A stretch of DNA of 48,802 nucleotides from an uncultured Phascolarctobacterium sp. (GCA_949295115.1 CASFJU010000009.1:1-48802), one strand, 5' to 3'. Positions 1 through 7,580 are shown, counted from the first letter of the stretch. Program-made: numbers and translations. Notes: generated from the sequence alone by a model not told the origin.

Positions 1-1050
1 AATGGCAAATTTGTCGTTGTTCTCGCACAAACCGCCGGTAACGTCATACATGTGGTCGCACGGCGCGTTTTCCTTGCCCATAACGGTAATGTGGTGGTAA
101 GACCCGTACATTGCCGGGCGCATCAGGTTGGCAGCGCAGGCATCCAAACCAATGTATTCCTTATAAATGTGTTTCTGGTGGATTACGCGGCTGACCAGCG
201 CGCCGTACGGAGCAAGCATGTAGCGCCCCATCTCTGTATAAAGGCGCACATTGCCCAAACCGGCAGGAACTAAAACTTCTTCAAACGCCTGGCGCACGCC
301 CTCGCCGATTTCCATAATATCGTTTTCCGGCTGGTCAGGACGGTAAGCAATACCCACGCCGCCGGAAAGATTGATAAACTCAATCGAAGCGCCGGTTTCT
401 TCTTTTAATTCCACCGCCACTTTAAACAAAATGCGCGCCAATTCCGGGTAGTAATCGTTGGTAACGGTGTTACTTGCCAAAAAGGCGTGCAGCCCAAAAT
501 GCTTAACGCCATTCGCCATCAGGCGCTTGTAAGCCTCGGTCAGCTGCTCGCGCGTCATGCCGTATTTAGCGTCGCCGGGGTTATCCATAATATTGTTGGC
601 AATGGCAAAATGCCCGCCTGGGTTAAAACGGCAGCAAACCGTATCCGGGATATCCGCCACACGCTCCAGAAAGTCGATATGGGTAATATCGTCCAGATTG
701 ATGGTCGCATTCAGCTTGCGCGCCAGCTGAAAATCCTCCGCCGGCGTATCGTTGGACGAAAACATAATTTCGTCGCCCTTAAAGCCTACAGCGTCAGCCA
801 TAATCAGCTCGGTGTAGGACGAACAGTCCGCGCCACAGCCTTCTTCGTGCAGAATTTTTAAAATACCCGGCGTCGGCGTAGCCTTAACTGCAAAATATTC
901 CTTAAAGCCCTTGTTCCAGCTAAAAGCCTTGTTTACACGGCGCGCGGTTTCGCGGATGCCTTTTTCATCATATAAATAAAACGGCGTCGCGTATTTGGAC
1001 GCAATTTCTTCCAGTTTTTCTTTGCTAACAAACGGTATTTTTTCAGCCAT
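1..1050 (-). CDS. lysA: Diaminopimelate decarboxylase, 3' end cut by window edge
   Basis: PLP enzyme of fold type III that decarboxylates meso-diaminopimelate to lysine in the cytoplasm, the last step of lysine synthesis. The minus strand reads 350 codons without a stop to the window edge, so the C-terminus is missing. Near residue 50 the sequence FAVKATPTPGILK carries the expected PLP lysine. Later landmarks are CCRFNPGG, a Gly-rich NLSGGVGIAYRP loop and YTEMGRYMLAPYG. The HxGS motif of many family members is replaced by HAFLASNT, so this is a variant subgroup, and a related decarboxylase of the ornithine/carboxynorspermidine group is the main alternative. The start used is the second of two tandem ATGs, because AAGGTG sits about 7 bases upstream. 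The first ATG (1053) overlaps the stop of the preceding TrmB gene as TAATG. The two genes are therefore very likely cotranscribed and translationally coupled. Confidence 0.8.
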   Translation of the reverse strand, partial: MAEKIPFVSKEKLEEIASKYATPFYLYDEKGIRETARRVNKAFSWNKGFKEYFAVKATPTPGILKILHEEGCGADCSSYTELIMADAVGFKGDEIMFSSNDTPAEDFQLARKLNATINLDDITHIDFLERVADIPDTVCCRFNPGGHFAIANNIMDNPGDAKYGMTREQLTEAYKRLMANGVKHFGLHAFLASNTVTNDYYPELARILFKVAVELKEETGASIEFINLSGGVGIAYRPDQPENDIMEIGEGVRQAFEEVLVPAGLGNVRLYTEMGRYMLAPYGALVSRVIHQKHIYKEYIGLDACAANLMRPAMYGSYHHITVMGKENAPCDHMYDVTGGLCENNDKFAI

Positions 1051-1052
1051 CA

Positions 1053-1760
1053 TTATTCACCTTTCTGCAATTCAATCAGTTTAATTTCATTTTTCAGCGC
1101 GTCCTTGAACAAATCGACAAGGTTACGCTTGCAGGAATATAAACAGGTTGAATTGTCGCCGTCGTCCAAATCGCCCGTCAGCACCGTGTGCGAATCGGCA
1201 ATAAGCCTGATTTGCGCCGACTGTTTTACGGTGTTGTAGCAAATGGCGCCCGGCAGTTGGAAATCACGCCCGGTAATAATTACCACCTTCAAGCCGCGGC
1301 TTAATGCTGTTTCGAGCTCGCTGCGCAAAAGCTCCATCACGGCGGCGCTTGCCGATACGTAAATGCGCGCCTGTGCATTAAGCACCGTGTTTTGCAGCTT
1401 GCTGATAATTTCCGCATTGCCCTTGATGGTGATGTAGCCTTCGGCTTCGTTCTGCACGCCCGGCAGCTCTTTTAAAAGTTCATCGCGCTGCTCCGTAAGG
1501 CGGCGTATTTTATTGTTGCAGAACTCCTCCGGCGCTACCGGCGTGTAACGCGTCACTTTGCCTTCTTCCATTATATAGGCCGCGCCCTTTTCCACCAATC
1601 CGGCCAAAGCCGTGTAAGTGTTGGAACGCGATATGCCCGTCTGCTTGGCGGCCTCGTAGCCCGTAAGGCGTCCGGCCTTGAGCAGCAGCAGGTATAAAGT
1701 TGCCTCCTGGCGTGTAAGGTTAAAGTGCATCAAGCGTTCGGTGATTTCCATTCCCCTCAT
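1053..1760 (-). CDS. TrmB-family transcriptional regulator
   Basis: Predicted DNA-binding regulator of 235 residues. An N-terminal TrmB-type winged helix (about residues 5-75; LTRQEATLYLLLLKAGRLTG followed by AAKQTGISRSNTYTALAGL) is followed by a charged linker and a C-terminal phospholipase-D-like ligand domain (about 105-235; IYVSASAAVMELLRSELE). TrmB proteins classically sense sugars. Here the only cotranscribed gene is lysA, 2 bases downstream, so an amino-acid or cell-wall-related ligand is possible; this is inference. The start at 1760 is preceded by AAGGGG at good spacing. A consensus promoter and a dyad lie immediately upstream, suggesting autoregulation of the regulator-lysA pair. 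Confidence 0.8.
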   Translation of the reverse strand: MRGMEITERLMHFNLTRQEATLYLLLLKAGRLTGYEAAKQTGISRSNTYTALAGLVEKGAAYIMEEGKVTRYTPVAPEEFCNNKIRRLTEQRDELLKELPGVQNEAEGYITIKGNAEIISKLQNTVLNAQARIYVSASAAVMELLRSELETALSRGLKVVIITGRDFQLPGAICYNTVKQSAQIRLIADSHTVLTGDLDDGDNSTCLYSCKRNLVDLFKDALKNEIKLIELQKGE

Positions 1761-1776
1761 TCAGCCCCTTATATAT

Positions 1777-1822
1777 TGTTCCTGTTTAAGAACACTATAC
1801 TCTTTTTTGAAAAAGTTGTCAA
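1777..1822 (-). promoter_or_regulatory. Promoter and candidate operator of the TrmB-lysA operon
   Basis: On the minus strand a consensus -35 TTGACA (1817-1822) is followed after exactly 17 bases by TATAGT (1794-1799). An inverted repeat TGTTC-N8-GAACA (1777-1794) lies directly downstream of the -10, across the expected transcription start. A repressor bound there would block initiation. Assignment to the TrmB protein is inference from position only. Confidence 0.7.
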
Positions 1823-1835
1823 GTGCTTACTTAAA

Positions 1836-1881
1836 AAATTATAAAAACAGCAGCGCCGCACATTATGCCGGCACTGCTGTT
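1836..1881 (-). terminator. Rho-independent terminator of the toxin-antitoxin operon
   Basis: On the minus strand the arms AACAGCAG and CTGCTGTT (1846-1853 and 1874-1881), extended by GC-rich inner pairs, are followed by the T-rich tail TTTATAATTTTTT. It lies about 20 bases after the second antitoxin gene. Confidence 0.75.
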
Positions 1882-1900
1882 CTTTTATTTCACACAAGGC

Positions 1901-2164
1901 TTACGCAGATTTTTCTTCTTCGTCTTTATCAAGCTCTTTTTCTATCAGGGCATTTATTTCCGCAACGCTTAACGATTCTGTTCCGTCTTGTCTTTTATAT
2001 TCTTCTTCAAGTATAACATTTGCAAGTTTTAAGACCTTGTCACGAGCCGCAAACGCTTTCGGATGCATTACTACAACTTCCGGCGTACCGTTTTTGGTAA
2101 TATAAACAGGCTCACCGGTTCTGCGTGCCAATTCAGCGATATATTTGTAATCAAAGCGCAGCAT
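1901..2164 (-). CDS. Second Phd/YefM-like antitoxin of the cassette
   Basis: 87-residue protein with the Phd/YefM antitoxin N-terminal fold: DYKYIAELARRTGEPVYIT, then EVVVMHPKAF, and an acidic Lys/Glu-rich tail (LIEKELDKDEEEKSA) that would wrap a toxin. It is clearly paralogous to the first antitoxin at 2517-2783 (shared core IAELAR-K/R-TGEPVYIT), but the two differ in the toxin-binding C-terminal half. It follows the toxin gene by 45 bases and has no strong ribosome binding site and no toxin of its own. It could be a second neutraliser of the same toxin, an antitoxin whose partner was lost, or an extra regulator. The family is fairly sure; the role is not. Confidence 0.75.
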   Translation of the reverse strand: MLRFDYKYIAELARRTGEPVYITKNGTPEVVVMHPKAFAARDKVLKLANVILEEEYKRQDGTESLSVAEINALIEKELDKDEEEKSA

Positions 2165-2209
2165 CGTCGCCGGTTTTATATAAATTATTTTAAAATCCCC
2201 TTCCGATTT

Positions 2210-2527
2210 TTATCTTCTGGCAAAAATTTCAGGATATTCACTGTCCTCGTGCGCGATATGGTAAACATAAATTATGTCTTCTATCTTTTTGCAGATACAA
2301 ATATATGCGCCGCTTCTGTAAAACCTGAAATGGCTGCTGTTTAACGGTTCGTACTTTATAACCTCTGCCGCCGGGTAAAACAATGCCAGTTCTTTCAAAT
2401 CACGAATTATTCTTGCAATTATTTTATGCGCTTCCTCCTGCGGAATATTATGCCGCCAGTATGCGCAAATATTTTGCAAGTCATCGACTGCCCGCCGTAA
2501 AAATCTTACAGATGCCTTACCTGTCAT
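2210..2527 (-). CDS. RelE/ParE-family toxin
   Basis: 105-residue basic protein resembling RelE/ParE toxins: an N-terminal helical pair (ASVRFLRRAVDDLQNICAYW), then beta strands with HFRFYRSGAYICICKK and IIYVYHIAHEDSEYPEIFARR. RelE members are ribosome-dependent mRNA endonucleases and ParE members poison gyrase; the sequence alone does not decide which. The start codon lies inside the last codons of the upstream antitoxin gene (11-base overlap). No clear ribosome binding site precedes it, so translation is probably coupled to the antitoxin, as is usual for type II systems. Confidence 0.78.
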   Translation of the reverse strand: MTGKASVRFLRRAVDDLQNICAYWRHNIPQEEAHKIIARIIRDLKELALFYPAAEVIKYEPLNSSHFRFYRSGAYICICKKIEDIIYVYHIAHEDSEYPEIFARR

Positions 2528-2783
2528 TAAATTTTTTCAGCACGGCCTCTGCTTCTTCAATGCTTAAATCCCCCGCTTCCCGTAATCTTTCAAGATCCCC
2601 GCTTAACACAATATCAGAAAGTTTAATAACCTGTTCGCGCTCCTGAAACGCATCAAAATCCATCAAGACAAGTTCCGGAATATCTTTTCTGGTAATATAA
2701 ACAGGCTCGCCGGTTTTACGCGCTAATTCAGCAATCCGGTTATAATCGGTGCGCAGACGTGTCGCCGGTTGAACTAAAGCCAT
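2517..2783 (-). CDS. Phd/YefM-family antitoxin
   Basis: First gene of the toxin-antitoxin operon, about 88 residues. It contains the Phd/YefM N-terminal DNA-binding and dimerisation region (DYNRIAELARKTGEPVYIT, then PELVLMDFDAF) and a C-terminal acidic helix that should mask the toxin (GDLSIEEAEAVLKKF). An in-frame ATG at 2804 and a TTG at 2807 are possible earlier starts. The ATG at 2783 was chosen because GGGAGG lies 6 bases upstream and the paralogous antitoxin downstream is similarly short. Known members autorepress their operon together with the toxin, and a perfect palindrome lies just upstream of this gene. Confidence 0.78.
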   Translation of the reverse strand: MALVQPATRLRTDYNRIAELARKTGEPVYITRKDIPELVLMDFDAFQEREQVIKLSDIVLSGDLERLREAGDLSIEEAEAVLKKFNDR

Positions 2784-2814
2784 GCCCATCCTCCCTTCTG
2801 TCATCAAAATTTCC

Positions 2815-2876
2815 TTCTCTGTCTTAATCGACAGAGAACAGGCAAGATTTTAACATGGATTCAATAGGTTTGTAAA
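2815..2876 (-). promoter_or_regulatory. Toxin-antitoxin promoter with perfect operator-like palindrome
   Basis: On the minus strand -35 TTTACA (2871-2876) and -10 TAAAAT (2847-2852) are separated by 18 bases. A perfect 9-base inverted repeat, TTCTCTGTC and GACAGAGAA with a 6-base spacer (2815-2838), lies between the -10 and the start codon. This is the usual place for a Phd/YefM autoregulatory operator. Confidence 0.65.
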
Positions 2877-3087
2877 GAGGTTTTATAAAAATTTTTATAA
2901 AAAAAGCCAGTATTTAAGTTCTCATTAACTATTGCTTTGTGTTTTATAATATATAATTAATGCCGTTAATATACAAAATTTTTCCTACCCATTGAAGCTG
3001 TAATTTCCTGACTATTTTAAATGTATAGAAAATATGCCTTCGAAAAACAAAAACGCACCCACAAACTAATGCAAGTGCGCATATTAC

Positions 3088-3164
3088 TGGTGATCCCGGG
3101 CAGATTCGAACTGCCGACCTACCGCTTAGGAGGCGGTTGCTCTATCCTGCTGAGCTACGGAACC
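3088..3164 (-). tRNA. tRNA-Arg (anticodon CCT)
   Basis: The minus strand folds as a complete cloverleaf of 77 bases with an encoded CCA. Acceptor GGTTCCG pairs with CGGGATC (two G-U pairs). The D stem is GCTC/GAGC, the anticodon stem ACCGC/GCGGT holds the loop CTCCTAA, and the T arm is GGCAG-TTCGAAT-CTGCC. The anticodon CCT reads the arginine codon AGG. Confidence 0.95.
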
Positions 3165-3205
3165 AAAATAAGCTGTTTAATTAAAACAAATCTGCCGTGC
3201 GGCAA

Positions 3206-3511
3206 TTACAGTTCTGCCATTGCTCCGGGAGGCATGCTCCACTCAACCCTGACATCTGTATTAACCCAAAGCCTGCCAAGGCAAACCTTAAAGTTTTCCA
3301 AACTTTCAAGCGGCATTAAGGTTTTGGTTACAAACTGGCGGATGGTATCGCCTTCCGGTAAATCCAGCGTCAGCGGTTTCTGCAAAAATTCTTCAACGCG
3401 CGCCTTTGCTTCGGGCACGTCAAGGCAAACTTTTGCCGTTTTGGTTGCGGGGTCATATTCAACGCAGCCATAATGGGCATGGCAATTTAATGTAACAATA
3501 AACTTTTCCAT
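3206..3511 (-). CDS. Conserved-looking small protein of unknown function
   Basis: 101-residue protein that I do not recognise. It begins with a strand-rich segment (MEKFIVTLNCHAHYGCVEYD), has a charged central helix (EAKARVEEFLQ) and ends in a Pro/Met-rich tail; there is no signal peptide or membrane segment. The start is well supported by GGAGGT 6 bases upstream. It lies alone between tRNA-Arg and the rubrerythrin gene, transcribed away from the latter. The codon pattern and ribosome binding site support a real gene. Confidence 0.6.
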   Translation of the reverse strand: MEKFIVTLNCHAHYGCVEYDPATKTAKVCLDVPEAKARVEEFLQKPLTLDLPEGDTIRQFVTKTLMPLESLENFKVCLGRLWVNTDVRVEWSMPPGAMAEL

Positions 3512-3644
3512 ATCGTACCTCCGGTATCTTCTGTATATTATAGCAAGTTCTGCGTCATTCTACAATAGTAACGCTAAATTTTGCCTTATCACGCCGCGGC
3601 GGATATTTTAACTGCATTTCACAAAAATTTTAATTTAAAAATGC

Positions 3645-3694
3645 GTCAATAAATAATAATTATTATTGACAACTTATCACTGCCGTGTTACAAT
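3645..3694 (+). promoter_or_regulatory. Rubrerythrin promoter overlapped by a PerR-like palindrome
   Basis: TTGACA (3666-3671) and TACAAT (3689-3694) are spaced by exactly 17 bases. The -35 is overlapped by AATAATAATTATTATT (3652-3667), a perfect 16-base palindrome. It sits within a wider imperfect dyad GTCAATAA-N10-TTATTGAC (3645-3670). The core resembles the PerR/Fur box TTATAATnATTATAA at most positions. Peroxide-responsive derepression is known for rubrerythrins in clostridia; binding here is inferred. Confidence 0.65.
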
Positions 3695-3767
3695 CAATAC
3701 TGTAAGCGGTACTGATGACCGCACAAAACAATTTACACTTTATTGTACTTTAATGGAGGAATGAATA

Positions 3768-4313
3768 ATGAAAAAATTTGTTTGCCAGGTTTGTGGCTAT
3801 GTTTATGAAGGTGAAGCTGCTCCGGAATACTGCCCGCAGTGCAAAGCTCCGGCTTCCAAATTTGTAGAAATGAAAGGTGAAATGACCTGGGCTGCAGAAC
3901 ATTTTGTTGGTGTAGCCAAAGACGTTCCCGAAGATATTAAAAACGACCTGCGCGCTAACTTCAACGGCGAATGCTGCGAAGTAGGCATGTACCTTGCTAT
4001 GGCTCGCGTTGCTCATCGCGAAGGTTATCCTGAAATCGGTCTGTACTGGGAAAAAGCTGCTTACGAAGAAGCAGAACATGCAGCTAAATTTGCTGAACTG
4101 CTCGGCGAAGTTGTTACCGACAGCACCAAAAAGAACCTTGAAATGCGTGTAGAAGCTGAAAACGGCGCAACCGCAGGCAAAACCGACCTTGCAAAACGTG
4201 CTAAAGAACTCGGCCTCGACGCTATCCATGACACCGTTCATGAAATGGCACGTGACGAAGCACGCCATGGCAGAGCTTTCGCAGGCCTGCTTGCCCGTTA
4301 CTTCAACAAATAA
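3768..4313 (+). CDS. Reverse rubrerythrin (N-terminal rubredoxin, C-terminal diiron domain)
   Basis: 181-residue peroxide and oxygen scavenging protein of anaerobes. Unlike classical rubrerythrin, the rubredoxin centre is at the N-terminus: Cys6, Cys9, Cys22 and Cys25 (CQVC and CPQC). The four-helix diiron domain follows, with Glu/His ligand motifs [16 protein letters not shown] and ARDEARHG. It reduces hydrogen peroxide to water with electrons from NADH via a rubredoxin oxidoreductase. It is monocistronic with a strong GGAGG site, a consensus promoter and its own terminator. The very regular codon usage fits high expression. Confidence 0.93.
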   Translation: MKKFVCQVCGYVYEGEAAPEYCPQCKAPASKFVEMKGEMTWAAEHFVGVAKDVPEDIKNDLRANFNGECCEVGMYLAMARVAHREGYPEIGLYWEKAAYEEAEHAAKFAELLGEVVTDSTKKNLEMRVEAENGATAGKTDLAKRAKELGLDAIHDTVHEMARDEARHGRAFAGLLARYFNK

Positions 4314-4334
4314 TTTAACGGTTATTTAAGAATA

Positions 4335-4371
4335 AACACCTGTTACCGTAAGGCAGCAGGTGTTTTTATTT
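4335..4371 (+). terminator. Rho-independent terminator after rubrerythrin
   Basis: AACACCTG (4335-4342) pairs with CAGGTGTT (4357-4364), followed by TTTATTTT. It may also act weakly on the convergent M48 protease transcript, whose stop is at 4378. Confidence 0.85.
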
Positions 4372-4377
4372 TGCGTT

Positions 4378-5487
4378 TTAGTCTTTGGATTTCTTCTTTT
4401 TATCCTTATCTTTATCGTTATCCGCTGCGTCGTTGGCGTTGGCAATGGGTGCCCATTCGCGCAGAAGCTGGCTGCATGCGTTGGCGTAGCTGCCCGCGTC
4501 GCCGAAGCCTGCGGCGTAAGCGTCCTGATTATACACGGTCAAAAGCTGAATGTCCTCGTAATACAGCGTTGCGCTGCCGCCGTTATCGTACACAATAAAG
4601 CGGTACGGGTCAATTGGTCCGCGCTGGCGCGCCACATACAACGAACCTGCCAGCATGTAGGCGCGGTATTCCGGTTTGTCGTTGCCGATTTTTTCGCTGA
4701 TGTTAAAAGTCCAATCGCCCTCATGCACGGTTGCCGTGCCGTCTTCATGCACGGTAATATCCGGATGCGGGTCCAGTTTTTTTATCTGTTTCATCACGCG
4801 TTTCAGGCGTTCTTCCGGTTCCGGATGGCTGCTGAACAGTCCGTAGCCCGGGTTGCCTTTTTCCTTGGACAAATCTTCCAGCTTGTTAATGGTCAGCACC
4901 ATGCTGTACGGATTATAGCCCGCCGCCACGCACAAGTTAAAGCCTTCTTTGTCCGCGCCACGTTCATCGGTACGGCTGTAGCCTGCCGCCAAAGCCTGCG
5001 ACGCCAGCCCCGTCAGCCCCATATCGCCCTTGGTAGCGACTGCTAAAAGCAAAGTCGTCAAAAGCTGTTTTTCAATCTGGTGTACGGTGTGCTTTTTAAC
5101 AACGTGGCTTACCTCGTGCCCCAGCACGCCCGCCAGTTCCGCGTCGCTCGGCATGTAATCAATTAAGCCCTTAAACACGTACACAAAGCCGCCCGGGCAG
5201 GCCAAAGCGTTGACTTCGTCGCAGTTCAGCACCTTAAAGCTGTATTCCAAATCCTGCCTGTCGCTGACGGCAACAAGGCTTTGCCCGATACGGTTGACGC
5301 GCTCCTGCAATTCGTAGTCCTGCACCACGCCGTATTTCGCTTCCAGCGCCATCGCGGTTTCGCGCCCCATTTCAATTTCCTGCTGCTTGCTGATGATGCC
5401 CGCTTCTGCCGGAAGCACGCTGCCGAGCAGCAGATAAACGGCAAACAGCAGCCCGCCCAGTAATTTGCCTATATTTTTTAATACCAT
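4378..5487 (-). CDS. Exported M48-family zinc metalloprotease
   Basis: 369-residue peptidase. A signal peptide or anchor covers about residues 1-30 (hydrophobic core then PAEAG). The M48 domain has the zinc motif HEVSH (residues 124-128) and a third ligand in DERGAD (Glu175). A C-terminal domain of unknown function is followed by a highly charged Lys/Asp tail. It resembles BepA/LoiP-type periplasmic proteases, which in diderms handle misfolded outer-membrane proteins; that role is inference. The start codon directly abuts the stop of the upstream CoA-transferase gene (TGAATG) and AAGGAG lies 8 bases upstream, so the two are cotranscribed although no functional link is obvious. Confidence 0.87.
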   Translation of the reverse strand: MVLKNIGKLLGGLLFAVYLLLGSVLPAEAGIISKQQEIEMGRETAMALEAKYGVVQDYELQERVNRIGQSLVAVSDRQDLEYSFKVLNCDEVNALACPGGFVYVFKGLIDYMPSDAELAGVLGHEVSHVVKKHTVHQIEKQLLTTLLLAVATKGDMGLTGLASQALAAGYSRTDERGADKEGFNLCVAAGYNPYSMVLTINKLEDLSKEKGNPGYGLFSSHPEPEERLKRVMKQIKKLDPHPDITVHEDGTATVHEGDWTFNISEKIGNDKPEYRAYMLAGSLYVARQRGPIDPYRFIVYDNGGSATLYYEDIQLLTVYNQDAYAAGFGDAGSYANACSQLLREWAPIANANDAADNDKDKDKKKKSKD

Positions 5488-6645
5488 TCAAATCTCTCCT
5501 TTTGCGCGCATGGCGGCAATTTCTTCCGTTGTGTAGCCAAGCCCCGCCAGCACTTCGTCCGTGTGCTCGCCCAGATACGGTGCGCGGCGGTTGATTGTGC
5601 CTGCCGTTTCCGACAGCTTCACCGCTGGTTTTACATAAGTATAATTGCCAAAGTCTTCTTCTTTCGTCAGCAGCATATCGCACTGCTCCGTCGTTAAATC
5701 GCTGTCCAAAGCCTCCAGCAAAGTGCGCACAGGTGTTACGCAAAACTCGTCTTTGCCGATAAGTTTCAGCCATTCCGCCTGCGTTTTCTGCCGGAAGGCT
5801 TCTGCCAGAATCTTTTTCAGCTCTGCCGAATGGGCAAAATCAAACTGGCGGTCTTTTAATTCCGGCTTTTCAATCAGTTCGCACATCTTCTGCCAGAACT
5901 TCGGCTCAATTGTACCGATGCTGAGCCAGCGCCCGTCTTTTGTCTGGTAAACACTGTAATAATGCGACGCTGTACGCCCAAACGAGGGCATGCCCGTTTC
6001 GCGGCAGCCGATGACGCTGCTGATGCCGGTAATCTGCGTGTTGATGGCAGTGCTGTACAAATCAATGTTCACCGCCTGCCCTTTGCCGGTGCGCTCACGC
6101 GCGAACAGCGCCAGCAAAATGCCGCTGACAGCGTTCAGACTGCTGCCAAGCGCCGCCACCTGCACCGAAGGCACACTGATATCCGTACCGTCCTCCTGCG
6201 CATCGACGCCAGCCAGCCCGACGACGTTCAAATCGTGCGAAGGCATGTGTTTGTATTTGCCATCCGGCCCGAAGCCGGTAATGGAACAGTAAATAAGCCG
6301 CGGGTTAATTTTGCTGACTGTTTCGTAATCCAGCCCCAGCATTTTTAAATAGCCCGGGCGGAAGCCTTCCAGAAAAACGTCGGCTTCTTTTAAAAGACGC
6401 AGCAGAACCTCGCGCCCCGCCGGTGTTTTAAGGTTGACGGTAACACCGCGCTTGTTGCGGTTCAACATCAAATGCCAGTAGCTCATACCCGGTTCTTTTT
6501 CCGGCGTAAAGCCGCGCGTAACGTCGCCTTTAACGTCCTCAACCTTAATTACATCCGCGCCGAAGTCGCCCAGCGTCATACCGGCGTACTGCCCCGGCAG
6601 CCATTTGCTGAAATCTATAACCTTTATTCCGTTTAAAACCTGCAT
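5488..6645 (-). CDS. CaiB/BaiF (family III) CoA-transferase
   Basis: About 385-residue family III CoA-transferase or acyl-CoA racemase. Family landmarks are VIDFSKWLPGQYAGMTLGDF at the N-terminus, GADVIKVE, LNRNKRGVTVNLK, CSITGFGPDG, and GKGQAVNIDLYSTA with the conserved catalytic Asp. These enzymes move CoA between carboxylic acids through a glutamyl- or aspartyl-linked intermediate. The substrate (carnitine-, formyl-, mesaconyl- or methylacyl-type) cannot be told from the sequence. The ATG at 6645 was chosen because GGAGGG lies 7 bases upstream; an earlier in-frame TTG at 6660 overlaps that site. Confidence 0.87.
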   Translation of the reverse strand: MQVLNGIKVIDFSKWLPGQYAGMTLGDFGADVIKVEDVKGDVTRGFTPEKEPGMSYWHLMLNRNKRGVTVNLKTPAGREVLLRLLKEADVFLEGFRPGYLKMLGLDYETVSKINPRLIYCSITGFGPDGKYKHMPSHDLNVVGLAGVDAQEDGTDISVPSVQVAALGSSLNAVSGILLALFARERTGKGQAVNIDLYSTAINTQITGISSVIGCRETGMPSFGRTASHYYSVYQTKDGRWLSIGTIEPKFWQKMCELIEKPELKDRQFDFAHSAELKKILAEAFRQKTQAEWLKLIGKDEFCVTPVRTLLEALDSDLTTEQCDMLLTKEEDFGNYTYVKPAVKLSETAGTINRRAPYLGEHTDEVLAGLGYTTEEIAAMRAKGEI

Positions 6646-6721
6646 ATAAAATCCCTCCAAAGGCTGCTTGCTATAAATATGCTTATATAATTCTACACGG
6701 CGGGACGTTTTCCTTTTTATC

Positions 6722-6753
6722 TTGCGGCGGCAAGTATAAATATGTATAATATT
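6722..6753 (+). promoter_or_regulatory. Promoter of the ThiW-ORF-ArsR operon
   Basis: TTGCGG (6722-6727) and TATAAT (6745-6750) are spaced by 17 bases. A short AT-rich dyad AATAT-N5-ATATT (6739-6753) overlaps the -10 and could be an ArsR/SmtB-type operator. No thiamine pyrophosphate riboswitch is recognisable between the promoter and the gene. Confidence 0.5.
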
Positions 6754-6810
6754 ATTGTGGTAAAATTATAGTTGAAACTTTTGTCATTTTTATGTTTTGG
6801 AGTGATTTTA

Positions 6811-7317
6811 ATGAACATTCATAAATTAACTTTGGCGGCGCTGCTCGTCGCTATCGGCGCATTAAGCGCGCACATTGTTTACATCCCGGCAGGCGCTTCC
6901 AAGTGCTTCCCCGTCCAGCACGCCATCAACGTGCTGTGCGCCGTTATTTTAGGTCCGAAGGAAGCCGTTTCCGTGGCGTTCGTCATCAGCTGCCTGCGCA
7001 ACATGGCAGGCACCGGTTCACTGCTCGCCTTCCCCGGCAGCATGATTGGCGCGCTGCTGGCAGGCCTTGCCTACCGCCGTTTTAACAGCACCGGCGCGGC
7101 CATGGCCGGAGAAATTTTCGGCACCGGCATTTTGGGCGGCCTTGCGGCGTGGGTTATTGCCTGGGCAATACTCGGAAGCAAAGCGGCAGCGTGGTTTTTT
7201 GTGCCTCCGTTTTTAATCAGCACCGTCGGCGGCAGCATCATCGCCGGGCTTTTAATTAAAAGCGGCGTGCTCAGCCACATCATGCCAACGCAGCTTTCCA
7301 GCAAGGCAGGCAAATGA
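6811..7317 (+). CDS. thiW: ThiW-like ECF transporter S component
   Basis: 168-residue very hydrophobic protein with about five membrane helices, the substrate-binding (S) subunit of an energy-coupling-factor importer. ThiW hallmarks are IPAGASKCFPVQHAIN, VILGPKEAV, FVISCLRNMAGTGSLLAFPG and SMIGALLAG. ThiW proteins are predicted to import the thiazole precursor of thiamine and use a shared ECF module (EcfA, EcfA', EcfT) not present here. The start is ATG 6811 with GGAG upstream, rather than the in-frame codon at 6772. It overlaps the next small gene by ATGA. Cotranscription with a zinc-type ArsR regulator is unusual and leaves the true substrate open. Confidence 0.78.
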   Translation: MNIHKLTLAALLVAIGALSAHIVYIPAGASKCFPVQHAINVLCAVILGPKEAVSVAFVISCLRNMAGTGSLLAFPGSMIGALLAGLAYRRFNSTGAAMAGEIFGTGILGGLAAWVIAWAILGSKAAAWFFVPPFLISTVGGSIIAGLLIKSGVLSHIMPTQLSSKAGK

Positions 7318-7580
7318 TGGATTTTAACCTTGATAATTTACTTTCGCAAATTCTATACGTGCTCAGCGGGTTTTTCTTCGGCATTTTTGCCTCGCGTTAC
7401 AGCGTGCTGGCATGGCGTGCCGTCCGCTCGCGCGGATTATTGAACGCTATTGTGCAGCTTTGCGTGCTGCTTCTGGCATTTATTGTCTTCCCGCTGTTAT
7501 TTTCTACCCGCACCGTGATGGGCAGCTTTGTTTATTACGCCGTACTGCTTTTCTTTTTCAGCAAGGGCATTAAGAGGTGA
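7314..7580 (+). CDS. Small membrane protein of unknown function
   Basis: 88-residue protein with two predicted membrane helices (about residues 10-28 and 45-62) separated by a basic loop (WRAVRSRG), and a third short hydrophobic stretch near the C-terminus. It is translationally coupled to thiW by a 4-base overlap and followed 4 bases later by the arsR start, so it belongs to this operon. I do not recognise a family. Confidence 0.6.
   Translation: MMDFNLDNLLSQILYVLSGFFFGIFASRYSVLAWRAVRSRGLLNAIVQLCVLLLAFIVFPLLFSTRTVMGSFVYYAVLLFFFSKGIKR

Noticed and set aside
3750..4268. A 172-codon minus-strand frame opposite rubrerythrin
   Set aside because: Phe/Cys-rich antisense shadow; the plus strand carries all rubredoxin and diiron ligands plus promoter and terminator.
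6661..6810. Thiamine pyrophosphate riboswitch in front of thiW
   Set aside because: The leader is only about 60 bases after the promoter and shows none of the conserved THI-box bases.
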